DNA of 24,382 bases from OMOG01 sp041485845 (GCA_041485845.1 JBGPKH010000051.1:1-24382); one strand, 5' to 3'; counted from the first letter of the stretch, positions 15,155-22,930 are shown. A program made the numbers and translations. Notes: generated from the sequence alone by a model not told the origin.

Positions 15155-16336
15155 ATGAGCAATCCTCTCTCCTATCTCCACGAGCAACTGGAACAGTGGC
15201 GCGCAGAGGGCACGTACCAGCGCCTGCGCATCCTGGAATCGGAAAGCGCCGCGGAGTCGCGATTCGACGGCAAAGAGGTGATCAACCTCGCGTCCAATAA
15301 CTATCTCGGTCTGACCACGCATCCCAAGCTGCGGGAGGCGGCGATCGAGGCCGTCAAAAAGTACGGCGTCGGTTCGGGCGCGGTGCGCACGATCTCGGGC
15401 ACGATGAGCCTGCACATGCAGCTCGAAGAGCGCATCGCGGCGTTCAAAAATGTGGAAGCCTGCGTGGTGTTTCAGTCGGGCTTCGCGGCCAACGCGGGCA
15501 CGGTGGCGGCGATCCTCACGCCGGAGGACCACATCATCTCCGACGAGTTGAACCACGCGAGCATCATCGACGGCTGCCGGCTCTCGAAGGCTAAGATTCA
15601 CGTGTTCGCGCATAAGGACGTCGCCGCGGCGGAGAAGATCCTGGCCGAGCTCGATAGCGCGGCGGGGCGCAAGCTGCTGATCTCGGACGGCGTGTTTTCG
15701 ATGGACGGCGACATCGGCCCGCTGCCCGGCCTGGTGGAGGCGGCGGAGAAGCACGGCGCCATCATGATGGTAGACGACGCGCATGCTTCGGGCGTGCTGG
15801 GGCGCAACGGACGCGGCACCATCGATCATTTCGGGCTCGACGGGCGCGTGCAAGTGCAGGTGGGGACACTGTCGAAGGCCGTCGGGGTGCTCGGCGGGTA
15901 CGTATGCGGGAGCCGCGACCTGATCGAGTTTCTGTACCACCGCGCGCGGCCGTTTCTGTTTTCGACTTCGCATCCACCGGCGGTGGCGGCGGCGTGTCTG
16001 GCGGCGTTCGATGTCCTGGAGCAGGAGCCCGAGCGGATTGAAATGCTGTGGGACAACACGCGGTACTTCAAGAAGGGTCTCAGCTCGGCGGGATTCAACA
16101 CGGGGATCAGCGAGACGCCCATCACGCCGGTGATCGTGGGCGAAGCGAAGACGGCGCACGAACTTTCGCGCGAGCTGTTCAACGGAGGCGTGCTGGCGAC
16201 GGGGATCGGGTTCCCCACGGTGCCGAAGGGCAAGGCGCGAGTGCGGACCATCGTGAGCGCGACGCACACGAAGGCGGAACTGGATCGCGCGCTGGAGGTG
16301 TTTGGGAAGGTGGGGAAGAAGCTGGGGCTGGTGTAG
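15155..16336 (+). CDS. AONS/KBL-type PLP-dependent acyltransferase (glycine C-acetyltransferase-like)
   Basis: 393 residues from the ATG at 15155, preferred over an adjacent in-frame TTG at 15152. Fold type I PLP enzyme of the alpha-oxoamine synthase family: NLASNNYLGLTTHP near the N-terminus, GSGAVRTISGT (substrate/PLP site), DELNHASIIDG, MVDDAHASG (about 205-213, Asp that contacts the pyridine N), and LSKAVG with the PLP lysine at residue 241. Family members join an acyl-CoA to an amino acid: 2-amino-3-ketobutyrate CoA ligase (threonine breakdown), 8-amino-7-oxononanoate synthase (biotin) or serine palmitoyltransferase. No threonine dehydrogenase or other biotin gene is near. The long form resembles KBL more than BioF, but substrate is uncertain. 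It starts 6 bases after the BtpA-like gene. Confidence 0.88.
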   Translation: MSNPLSYLHEQLEQWRAEGTYQRLRILESESAAESRFDGKEVINLASNNYLGLTTHPKLREAAIEAVKKYGVGSGAVRTISGTMSLHMQLEERIAAFKNVEACVVFQSGFAANAGTVAAILTPEDHIISDELNHASIIDGCRLSKAKIHVFAHKDVAAAEKILAELDSAAGRKLLISDGVFSMDGDIGPLPGLVEAAEKHGAIMMVDDAHASGVLGRNGRGTIDHFGLDGRVQVQVGTLSKAVGVLGGYVCGSRDLIEFLYHRARPFLFSTSHPPAVAAACLAAFDVLEQEPERIEMLWDNTRYFKKGLSSAGFNTGISETPITPVIVGEAKTAHELSRELFNGGVLATGIGFPTVPKGKARVRTIVSATHTKAELDRALEVFGKVGKKLGLV

Positions 16337-16341
16337 GTTCT

Positions 16342-17015
16342 ATGGCGACATACTTCGATCGGCTTCGGCTGAAGAACGTGCGGTGTTTTCGTGGCGCCGA
16401 AATTCCGTTCGACAAGCGCGTGACTGTGGTCGTAGGAGAGAACGCATCGGGTAAGACGACGCTGATGGAGGCCCTCGCGTCGTTGACGCATGGCGAAAAC
16501 GAGGGGCTCAAGGATTTTCCTCTTCGTCATGGCGCGGTGCGAGGTGAGATCGCGCTCTATGAGAACGGAAGAAGATCCGCCTCTGCCAGATGGGATTCGA
16601 AGCTGCCGTCGCGCAGGCGGCTTCCGGCCGAGCGGCATGTCTTTCTGTACGGACGGTACCGGCGGGTGCTGTTACCCGACTCGCCCGACGGGCCTCGCAA
16701 CCTGACGGATGCCGAGTACCTGGACGAACTGGCTTCTCACGCGGCGCAGTCGCGTACCCTGACGTTAACCCGGCCGGACAACCGTCTGCTGCAGGACCTG
16801 CCCGGGTACCTGCGGGGACTTCACTTCGGGCGCGCTTCCGACCCGCGGCTCGACACGATGTGGGCGCGGTTGAACGCCGCGCTGACGCAAATAGACAGCA
16901 GCCTTTCCGGCGTTCGAATGGACCAGGGGACCGACGCTCCCATCCCACGAATGATCCGCAACGGCGTCGCGCTCGATATCGCCGAGTTGTCGGACGGTTA
17001 CCAGGCGATGCTGGC
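16342..17015 (+). pseudogene. Truncated SMC-like AAA ATPase (3' half missing)
   Basis: Starts at ATG 16342, 5 bases after the PLP enzyme. The product opens with FDRLRLKNVRCFRGAEIPF and a Walker A GENASGKTT (about residues 32-40), the standard N-terminal lobe of AAA_21/COG3950-type ATPases. It continues normally to the ABC-like signature ELSDGYQAMLA near residue 224. In intact relatives the Walker B, D-loop and switch His regions follow; here none does. In frame the sequence becomes low-quality (Ser/Arg-rich) to a stop at 17292, while good coding continues for 29 codons in another frame to a stop at 17105. This looks like a deletion or insertion scar. Intact relatives often belong to anti-phage or DNA-repair operons. 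The remnant cannot complete an ATPase site. Confidence 0.75.
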
Positions 17016-17105
17016 GAAGCCCTCGAAAAGGTCGAACCTGCGGGCCAAGGCTTCCGCCGCTTCACCCCATCCGACGATTTGCTGGCCTTCCTTTCGGCCC
17101 TCTGA
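17016..17105 (+). pseudogene. 3'-end fragment, probably of a tyrosine recombinase
   Basis: From 17016 a frame shifted relative to the ATPase reads 29 codons ending in GFRRFTPSDDLLAFLSAL and a TGA at 17103-17105. Third codon positions are strongly GC-rich, as in real genes here. The closing pattern (ALEKV, a short linker, then R-F-x-P-x-D-x-LL-x-FL-x-x-L at the stop) recalls from memory the C-termini of tyrosine-type integrases found in multi-recombinase cassettes. The catalytic Tyr region would lie in the missing part. Dyad repeats start 2 bases after the stop, which fits the end of a mobile element. The identity of so short a piece is an inference. Confidence 0.4.
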
Positions 17106-17107
17106 TA

Positions 17108-17168
17108 ATGCCGAGTCTCGACGGGGTGCGTCCCTGCTGGGCCGACGCACCCTCATTCTACTCGGCAT
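17108..17168. other. Nested inverted repeat (two-stem hairpin) A
   Basis: Outer stem ATGCCGAGT (17108-17116) with ACTCGGCAT (17160-17168); inner stem GGGTGCGTC (17124-17132) with GACGCACCC (17144-17152). Both are perfect 9-bp stems separated by a symmetric 7 x 7 internal loop, with an 11-base terminal loop. The outer right arm is followed by a second ACTCGGCA copy at 17178-17185, so the motif ACTCGGCA-N-AA occurs twice in direct orientation 18 bases apart. Such subterminal repeats are typical of recombinase binding sites at element ends. Confidence 0.7.
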
Positions 17169-17200
17169 AATCCGGAACTCGGCACAAAGCCGGTTAATAT

Positions 17201-17273
17201 GCACCCGGACGGCATGGGTGCTTCAACGTCGTCGGGATTTCCCCGGCCGGCCGCGAAATCCCGCTCCGTTGAA
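17201..17273. other. Nested inverted repeat B with flanking small hairpin
   Basis: GCACCC (17201-17206) pairs with GGGTGC (17216-17221). Directly next comes a two-stem structure: outer TTCAACG (17222-17228) with CGTTGAA (17267-17273), inner GGGATTTC (17234-17241) with GAAATCCC (17255-17262). The layout (outer stem, internal loop, inner stem, apical loop) repeats that of the structure at 17108-17168, though the sequence differs. Confidence 0.65.
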
Positions 17274-17373
17274 AATCACCTCCTGTCCCTGAACAAACAC
17301 CCACAAACACTCAGCGAGGAAGTGGTAGAACGCGCGACGGAATCTGTAATATACGCACCGTTACGTGCTTATC

Positions 17374-17394
17374 GCCCTTCTTTGACGGAAGGGC
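17374..17394. other. 7-bp hairpin
   Basis: GCCCTTC (17374-17380) pairs with GAAGGGC (17388-17394) over 7 bases. No T-tract follows. It is one more element of the hairpin-dense stretch between the broken ATPase and the antiporter gene; no gene was found between 17106 and 17915. Confidence 0.5.
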
Positions 17395-17530
17395 GAACGT
17401 CATAATGATTGGTTCAAAACGCGCGATCCGGATCAGACTCGGTTACGGACTCAACTGCTCCAGAGCGGTAACGATCTCTTCCATTCCCCGCTGTGGAACA
17501 TATTACCGCCACTCGACACCATTTTCATCA

Positions 17531-17655
17531 CCTTTGGTGGGCCGCCGCGCGCGGCCCATGGGGCACTCGGTTGAAGACGCGGCGAAGAACCGGCGAAAAT
17601 ACCCGACCCGCACCGGCCGCGTCTTCATGCCCTTTGGTGGGCCGCCGCGGCCCAT
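17531..17655. repeat. 19-bp direct repeat flanking an 11-bp inverted repeat
   Basis: CCTTTGGTGGGCCGCCGCG occurs at 17531-17549 and again at 17631-17649, exactly 100 bases apart. Each copy contains a GGGCCGC/GCGGCCC palindrome. Between them GAAGACGCGGC (17573-17583) is exactly complementary to GCCGCGTCTTC (17616-17626). The symmetrical arrangement suggests a small mobile or regulatory element, possibly a short MITE-like unit or a duplicated hairpin. Confidence 0.6.
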
Positions 17656-17726
17656 CGGGACCTCCCTACGGCGGCCCTGATGTCGCGGCTCTGATCGCCC
17701 GTAAGGGAGTGATTGCCGCAGGACGG

Positions 17727-17883
17727 CAGTTTCGCGACAGAAACTGAATAGCTAAACTAGCATTGCGGTTGGTGCGCCCTTGCAGTACTCTTAAATCAGG
17801 CGGTGGAGTTCGCCCAACCGCCGCTTCCAAGCGGCCAATGACTCCTATAGCAGGTTTGCTGTAGGGGTTCCAGGCCGAATCCC
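17727..17883 (+). promoter_or_regulatory. Structured 5' leader of the antiporter gene
   Basis: Five possible stems precede the antiporter: 17727-17733 with 17740-17746; 17799-17804 with 17817-17822; 17820-17826 with 17829-17835; 17844-17852 with 17857-17865 (one G-U pair); and 17864-17870 with 17877-17883 (one G-U pair). The second and third share bases, as do the fourth and fifth, so alternative folds are possible, as in attenuators or riboswitches. I cannot match it to a named riboswitch class by eye. Confidence 0.35.
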
Positions 17884-17915
17884 AGTACAGCATAGTTTGA
17901 GCATCGGAGACTGAC

Positions 17916-19130
17916 ATGGAACAGGTCTGGTTTTCCGCAGCGCTGTGGCTGGTACTTGCTTTGGCCGCCACGATGCTGTCAATTTGGTTCAGGATTTCGA
18001 CGGCTCTTTCGGAGATCGTCGTAGGCACGGTCGCACAACTCGTTATCGGCGCCCTCATCGGCACCGAAGTGTTGGGAGCGAAGTCCGGATGGGTCAGCTT
18101 CCTGGCCGGCGCCGGCGCTATCGTGCTCACGTTTCTGGCTGGCGCGGAGCTCGATCCGGGGATATTCCGAACGAAATGGAAAGAGGCCATGGGTGTGGGT
18201 CTGGTCGGCTTCTTCGGACCGTTCCTGGGGGCGGCGGCCGTCGCACACTATTTGCTGAAGTGGCCGATTCCCTCAAGCTGGCTCGCCGGAGTTGCCCTGT
18301 CCACCACCTCAGTCGCTGTGGTGTACGCCGTAATGCTGGAACTCGGCCTCAATCGCACGGATTTTGGCAAAGGCATTCTCGCCGCCTGCTTCGTGAACGA
18401 TCTCGGAACCGTGATCGCGCTGGGGCTCATCTTTGCGCCCTTTACGATGCGGACGCTGATCTTCGTTGGGGCGAGCGTCGTCGTTTTTGCAGCGCTGCCG
18501 TTCGTCACCCCATGGTTCTTTCAGAAGTACGGCGGGCGCGTTTCGGAGCTCGAAGCAAAATACATCCTCTTCCTGTTGTTCGGGATGGGCGGCCTGGCGG
18601 CCTGGGCTGGCAGCGAAGCCGTACTGCCGGCGTACATCATCGGGATGGTGTTGGCCGGAACGGTGGGAAAGGATCACGTCCTGATCAGGCGCCTGCGTAC
18701 CCTGACTTTTGGACTGCTGACGCCCTTCTATTTCATTCGTGCGGGATCACTGGTATCCGTCCCCGCGCTCATCGCCACGCCGCTCGCCTTTCTCGCGCTA
18801 CTCGCGGCCAAGATGGTGGGCAAAATGATCCCGTTGGTTCCCACTGTGCGAGCGTTCAATCATGCCGGACACCAAGGACTGTATTACTCTCTCATGATGT
18901 CCACCGGATTAACGTTTGGTACGATCTCGGCCCTGTTCGGTCTCAATCACCAGATCATCGGTGACGCGCAGTATTCTTACCTGGTCGCGACCGTGATCGC
19001 CAGCGCCGTGGTGCCTACGGCAATCGCTAACGCCTATTTCATGCCCAAGCACCTCCTGCCCAAGACTGAGCCGGCGGTCCGTTCCACCCCTACCTTGCTT
19101 GAGGGTGCCGATCCGGGGGCCAAGGATTGA
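17916..19130 (+). CDS. CPA2-type cation/proton antiporter (KefB/NapA-like membrane domain)
   Basis: 404 residues, nearly all in 11 to 13 hydrophobic segments, with a short polar tail and no RCK/TrkA-N domain. The family segments are visible: FLAGAELDP in the third or fourth helix region, VALSTTSVAVV and CFVNDLGTVIALG. The ion-binding pair in the last motif is Asn-Asp rather than Asp-Asp. In related exchangers DD usually goes with electrogenic and ND with electroneutral exchange, so electroneutral Na+ or K+/H+ exchange is inferred. The ATG has GGAG at 8-base spacing. A UspA gene starts 1 base after its stop, so the two are almost certainly translated together. Antiporter plus stress protein suggests a pH, osmotic or potassium-stress unit. 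Confidence 0.9.
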   Translation: MEQVWFSAALWLVLALAATMLSIWFRISTALSEIVVGTVAQLVIGALIGTEVLGAKSGWVSFLAGAGAIVLTFLAGAELDPGIFRTKWKEAMGVGLVGFFGPFLGAAAVAHYLLKWPIPSSWLAGVALSTTSVAVVYAVMLELGLNRTDFGKGILAACFVNDLGTVIALGLIFAPFTMRTLIFVGASVVVFAALPFVTPWFFQKYGGRVSELEAKYILFLLFGMGGLAAWAGSEAVLPAYIIGMVLAGTVGKDHVLIRRLRTLTFGLLTPFYFIRAGSLVSVPALIATPLAFLALLAAKMVGKMIPLVPTVRAFNHAGHQGLYYSLMMSTGLTFGTISALFGLNHQIIGDAQYSYLVATVIASAVVPTAIANAYFMPKHLLPKTEPAVRSTPTLLEGADPGAKD

Positions 19131-19131
19131 T

Positions 19132-19554
19132 ATGTTTGATCGGATTCTAATTGCGCACGACGGCTCCGACATCGCGCGTAAGGCTTTCGACGTTGCGGTC
19201 GAGATTACGGCCATGCTGGGCGCGCATCTGCGCATGATTTGCGTCGAGGAGGACATCCCGCGTCATGCGGAGGTGATCGACGAGTTTCGCGAGGAGAAGG
19301 ACCGGGCCGACAGTTACTTTGCGCAGCTTGCCGGGCATTGTCGCGCGCGCGCCGCCTTGCATTCCGTGGATCTCGAAACCGTGATTCTACCTGGACATGC
19401 CGTGAGGGTGATCGGCGATTTCGTCCAGGAAAATGCCATCGACCTGCTGGTCATTGGCTTCACCGGGCATTCGCGGATCTATGAGCATATTTGGGGTGGA
19501 ACGGCCCACAACCTGTCCAGCACCGTACGCTGCAATGTCCTGGTTGTGAAGTAG
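19132..19554 (+). CDS. Universal stress protein (UspA family)
   Basis: 140 residues, the normal length for a single Usp domain. It opens with FDRILIAHDGSDIARKAFDVAV, where the early Asp contacts adenine in ATP-binding members. The C-terminal nucleotide loop reads GFTGHSRIYEHIWGGTA: the G-x2-G-x9-G part is present but is followed by GT rather than directly by S/T, a one-residue variation of the usual motif. It ends NVLVVK as is common. The start ATG at 19132 stands 1 base after the antiporter stop, with AAGGA ahead. Usp proteins next to transporters are thought to act as ATP or cyclic-nucleotide sensors of the transporter; that role here is an inference. Confidence 0.92.
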   Translation: MFDRILIAHDGSDIARKAFDVAVEITAMLGAHLRMICVEEDIPRHAEVIDEFREEKDRADSYFAQLAGHCRARAALHSVDLETVILPGHAVRVIGDFVQENAIDLLVIGFTGHSRIYEHIWGGTAHNLSSTVRCNVLVVK

Positions 19555-19568
19555 CGGGGCAGCTTGAA

Positions 19569-20309
19569 ATGGAACCGCAGCTTCCTCTGGTGGGCATGGC
19601 CAAGGAAAGGCGACGCCTGAGCCTTGCGTTGAGCAGTTGCCAGCCGCTGTTACTGCTGGGGCCGCAGGGGAGCGGCAAGACCAGGCTCATCCAGGAAGCG
19701 CTTCACAGTAATCGCAAGGTTCTGTACGTTGCTTGGGATCCGACTCTCCACTCATTGCTGGTGGCAATGGCCCGGGTTCTGATCGCCGCGCACCACCCGG
19801 ATTTTCTCCGCCCCGCCAAACCTCGCGCCGGCACGCAAGACTGGCTCGCGGCACAAACCAGCATTCACTTGAAAGCGCTCCTGTGGAGCGCGATCGAAAG
19901 CTCGCCCATCCCCATGATCCTCGATGGAATCTCCGGCGCAGGGTTTCCCACCTATCGTTTCCTACAGAGAATCTACCACACGGCCGGCATGGCGCTTTTC
20001 GCCGCGTCGCGCGACACGTTGAGCTTGGGAGCGTTGGGCAGATTATTCTGGAATCCCGCGCAGGTGCTGAATCTTTCGCCTCTGAATGAGCGGGACGCCG
20101 AGCAACTGTTCGAAACCGCGGCCGACCATTTCAAGCTGCGCAACCTGCACCTGGATGAGTTCCGGGAGAAGGCGCTGGAGAGCGCACACGGGAACCCGGG
20201 GCAGATTATCGAGATGTGCCGACTGGCCACGCAGCCGCGATATATTTCGGGGCGTTACGTAAAGTTTTCTCCGCTGCACATCGATACCATCATGAAGTTC
20301 GCGGGATAG
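19569..20309 (+). CDS. Small AAA-type ATP-binding protein (Orc1/Cdc6 or STAND-like)
   Basis: 246 residues from the ATG at 19569; the frame is open upstream but only inside the UspA gene. It begins with a short PLVGMAKERRRL segment like the lead-in of AAA_16/AAA_22 modules, then Walker A GPQGSGKT (residues 31-38), Walker B in PMILDG, and a sensor-1-like FAASRD. The C-terminal part contains LSPLNERDAEQLFE and AHGNPGQIIEMCR, the helical lid pattern of Orc1/Cdc6 and STAND ATPases. No DNA-binding or effector domain follows, so a partner would be needed. It starts 14 bases after UspA in the same direction and converges on the dynamin-like gene. Substrate and role are unknown. Confidence 0.8.
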   Translation: MEPQLPLVGMAKERRRLSLALSSCQPLLLLGPQGSGKTRLIQEALHSNRKVLYVAWDPTLHSLLVAMARVLIAAHHPDFLRPAKPRAGTQDWLAAQTSIHLKALLWSAIESSPIPMILDGISGAGFPTYRFLQRIYHTAGMALFAASRDTLSLGALGRLFWNPAQVLNLSPLNERDAEQLFETAADHFKLRNLHLDEFREKALESAHGNPGQIIEMCRLATQPRYISGRYVKFSPLHIDTIMKFAG

Positions 20310-20446
20310 AGCTTACCGTCGCATCGTCCACGGTCGCGCAATGGTTTGTTCGCCGGAGACCAGGGCCAGCCCTCGATGATACGCGGTTCTGTGTCAAAAC
20401 CCGCTAGGGAGAAACTGGAAATCAAAACCAGGCGGGCAATCGTCTG

Positions 20447-20461
20447 TCGAGCGAAGCTCGA
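20447..20461. terminator. Weak hairpin between convergent genes
   Basis: TCGAGC (20447-20452) pairs with GCTCGA (20456-20461) over a GAA loop, in the 212-base gap between the convergent AAA ATPase and dynamin-like genes. The position suits a shared terminator, but the stem is short and no T-tract follows on either strand. The rest of the gap shows no gene. Confidence 0.2.
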
Positions 20462-20521
20462 AAGCCACGATGTAGTCTCGGGAATCAATTGCCGGCCACT
20501 CTTCCATAACTCCGATGCCAA

Positions 20522-22612
20522 TCACGCAGCCGTACCCGGCGCACTCTCCTGCGCCGCGTTTTCCGGAGCGGCACCGGCGAGAGCCGCGAGATCGTCGTGT
20601 ACAGCCTGCTCGTCCTCAACGCCGGTCTCATTTGCCGCCAGGCGATCCAAGTGCGCCCGGTACGCATCGGCGTAGCTATCAAACTGCTCCTGCAATTCGG
20701 TGAAGGTCTTGCGCACCCAGGCCTGAAGCACGCGTGCATAGATCCCAACCGCGTCCGTAATCTGGTTCCCGGCTTGAGATCCGATCCGCCGCTCCACCCG
20801 TGCGGCCGCCCGCCGGTGGCCGAACAGTGAGGCCACCCCACTCGGACCGACCTCAATTTCGAGGTTGCCCAAATCAAAGCGCGGCATATTCTTCAGCACC
20901 CCCAGTAACTCGTCCTGCTCCGGCCTGTTCTCGAGCTCGAGCGCCATGGCCGCTTTCGCAAGCACGCTCCCGGCGTTACGGGCCACCTCCTGGATGGCGG
21001 ATGCAATCTGCGCCGCTCTTTCCGCGGCAGCCTGCTCCAGCTTGTTTTTGATGAGGCTTTCGCCTGTTGCGCTTGCACCCGATGCCCACGCATCAATCAG
21101 GTTGTTTGCGGCTGCCCGGATAAGGCCATCCGCGCATTCGCGGAGCGCGTCGGTCATATCGAGGCACTCCGTTCGCGCCTCCGCAATTTTCCCGGCGGCC
21201 GTTCTGAGATCCGTCTCCAAATCCCGCAACTTGCTGATGTCGATCCTGGCCCCGGAGTACCCACTGTGCCCCGAGTTCTTCAGGCGCGTCTTGAGCGCCG
21301 CCTCCACTCCGAGCCGAAGCGCGCCGATCTTCCGGTTCAGCGACTGGTGCGCGAGTTCCGCGTGACGATCGTAAAGTGGAAGGATCTCAGTGTCGAGCCA
21401 TTTTTCGAGGAGGTCGCTGTACTCGGCCTTGATGCTGATCGCGTGCACCGGAAGTTCAAGTCCTAAATCCGAACGGATATGGCCGGTTACGTATTGAAGC
21501 GCGCGATCCCGATCCGCTGGTGCCAACAAATCCGCCTTGCTCAACAGCACCGACGCGGGGATTCCGGCATCGTAGAGCGTCTGAACCGTCGCCAGATCGT
21601 CCAGCGTTAGCGTTGACCCGGCATCGATCAGCACGACTCCCAAATCGCACCGAGGAAGATAGGCCTTGGTTTCCGCGGCGCCGGAAGTGGCTAGCGACCC
21701 AAGACCCGGCGTGTCCACATAGACAACGCCTTCTCGAAGCCGTTGCGCCGGCAGTTCCACGACGATTCGGGTTACGTGCTGGACGTTCGCGGGATTGTGC
21801 TGCTCCGTGACGAACTCCGCCAGCCGCTCAATGCCGAATTGCTCCGGCTTCCGGTCGGCGAACCAGGCGGTGGCGCGCGGCACGGAGCCGTAAGCCAGGC
21901 GCGTCGGCACCGCCGTGATCGGGTTCACCCCCACAGGCAGCAGATTCTGCCCGACAATACGGTTCAGAAGGGACGATTTTCCAGAACTGACCCTGCCAAA
22001 AACGGCGATTTCGAACGCATCCGTTTCCAAGCGGTCGATGATGGTCGCTAATGCAGGCCGATACTCGACCAGGCCGTGTTGGTCGATGGCTCGTTCGAGC
22101 GCTTTGACCAGCGCTATGTCGCCGCCTGCCTCCTCCAAGCGCCTCAACCGCTTCTCCACGTCGGCGGAATGCCCCTGCGCCAGGTACGAATCCAGCCTGG
22201 AAATGATGCCCTGCATTTCATCGACAAGCCCGGCGATCTCGATCGCGGCGGTGTCCGCCAGTTCTCCGTATCCAGCCATGCGCTTCGGACGGCACTCATC
22301 GAAGGCGATGTCCACAAATCCGAGCGTGACTCGAATGGAGTGGACCGACCCGATATGCGGCGCGGGAATCGGGACACGCTGACCATCCAGTATGCGAACC
22401 AACTGAGCCCGCATCCTTGCGATGTAGTCATGGACGACCTTGGCTTGCGCCGGCGCGATGTCCGGCTTGAATTTAGGGAATGGCGACTTCGACTGCGATG
22501 CGGCGAGAGTTGCCTCTATTTCCGAAAGCAGCTTGTCGGCGTACTGGCAACTCGTCAGGAGATGCCGCCGCTGCGACGGATTCAGGTGACCGAGTCCCCG
22601 CGCGTCGTCCAT
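20522..22612 (-). CDS. Dynamin-like GTPase with 200-residue N-terminal helical domain
   Basis: 696 residues from the ATG at 22612. The frame can be extended to a GTG at 22900, but that part looks non-coding, overlaps the promoter region and lies before the family-like start LNPSQRRHLLTSCQYADKLL. An N-terminal, mostly helical region of about 200 residues precedes the G domain: G1 GRVSSGKS (206-213), switch I Thr in NPITAVPT, G3 DTPG (300-303), G4 SKAD (358-361). A long helical C-terminal half follows, ending in an Ala-rich tail. No membrane helix is obvious, so it may bind membranes peripherally. Bacterial dynamin-like proteins remodel membranes, and some protect against phage or antibiotics. 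A second, different GTPase is transcribed divergently from the same region. Confidence 0.88.
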   Translation of the reverse strand: MDDARGLGHLNPSQRRHLLTSCQYADKLLSEIEATLAASQSKSPFPKFKPDIAPAQAKVVHDYIARMRAQLVRILDGQRVPIPAPHIGSVHSIRVTLGFVDIAFDECRPKRMAGYGELADTAAIEIAGLVDEMQGIISRLDSYLAQGHSADVEKRLRRLEEAGGDIALVKALERAIDQHGLVEYRPALATIIDRLETDAFEIAVFGRVSSGKSSLLNRIVGQNLLPVGVNPITAVPTRLAYGSVPRATAWFADRKPEQFGIERLAEFVTEQHNPANVQHVTRIVVELPAQRLREGVVYVDTPGLGSLATSGAAETKAYLPRCDLGVVLIDAGSTLTLDDLATVQTLYDAGIPASVLLSKADLLAPADRDRALQYVTGHIRSDLGLELPVHAISIKAEYSDLLEKWLDTEILPLYDRHAELAHQSLNRKIGALRLGVEAALKTRLKNSGHSGYSGARIDISKLRDLETDLRTAAGKIAEARTECLDMTDALRECADGLIRAAANNLIDAWASGASATGESLIKNKLEQAAAERAAQIASAIQEVARNAGSVLAKAAMALELENRPEQDELLGVLKNMPRFDLGNLEIEVGPSGVASLFGHRRAAARVERRIGSQAGNQITDAVGIYARVLQAWVRKTFTELQEQFDSYADAYRAHLDRLAANETGVEDEQAVHDDLAALAGAAPENAAQESAPGTAA

Positions 22613-22693
22613 CGTGCTCACAACCAGGAAGTCCTCTCTGTAGGAGTCATCTTCCCCGAGGGGCGGTTGCGGCGAACTCCAACGCCTAGGTTC

Positions 22694-22723
22694 ATTATGG
22701 CCGAAGCCCGATGGGCCGGTCAA
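22694..22723 (-). promoter_or_regulatory. Sigma70-type promoter for the minus-strand GTPase
   Basis: Read on the minus strand: TTGACC (plus 22718-22723), 18 bases, CATAAT (plus 22694-22699). Both boxes match consensus in 5 of 6 positions. Start of transcription would be near 22685, leaving a leader of about 70 bases before the ATG at 22612. This supports choosing that ATG rather than the longer frame. Confidence 0.5.
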
Positions 22724-22759
22724 TGCGATCGCTCCGATTCCGACGCCCCGAAAGGACGC

Positions 22760-22765
22760 TATAAT
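22760..22765 (+). promoter_or_regulatory. TATAAT -10 box for the plus-strand GTPase
   Basis: A perfect TATAAT at 22760-22765 lies about 37 bases from the opposing -35 box. The best -35 candidate is TTCCGA (22738-22743) at 16-base spacing, which is weak. Transcription would begin near 22772 and run into the second dynamin-like gene. The rest of 22613-22930 holds no other gene that I can support. Confidence 0.35.
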
Positions 22766-22930
22766 CTGGTTTAGACCGTTGGTGATGGAGCCCACCATCA
22801 ACCGTCTCGAGCCTGCCTCGGGAATGATAGCTCCTACTCGTGAAGAGCGATGATTCTTGGGACGCAAGGCATCCACCCCGAAACAAACGGTACGGAGCAC
22901 TCCCCCCGTTCCAGCCAGCGATCCGACCGC

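Noticed and set aside
17222..17273. Possible integron attC site (outer arms CAAC/GTTG)
   Set aside because: The arms do not fit the RYYYAAC/GTTRRRY ends exactly, there is no extrahelical base in the inner stem, no integron integrase is present, and the neighbouring hairpin lacks the AAC/GTT core altogether.
17405..17680. 91-codon plus-strand frame after the broken ATPase
   Set aside because: It crosses the direct and inverted repeats, has no family resemblance and no ribosome binding site.
17864..17883. tRNA T-arm-like stem GGGGTTC/GAATCCC
   Set aside because: No acceptor, D or anticodon arms can be drawn around it; it is treated as part of the antiporter leader.
22613..22900. N-terminal extension of the minus-strand dynamin-like GTPase
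   Set aside because: It would cover the promoter boxes, has no family resemblance, and would overlap the divergent gene if that one starts at 22850.
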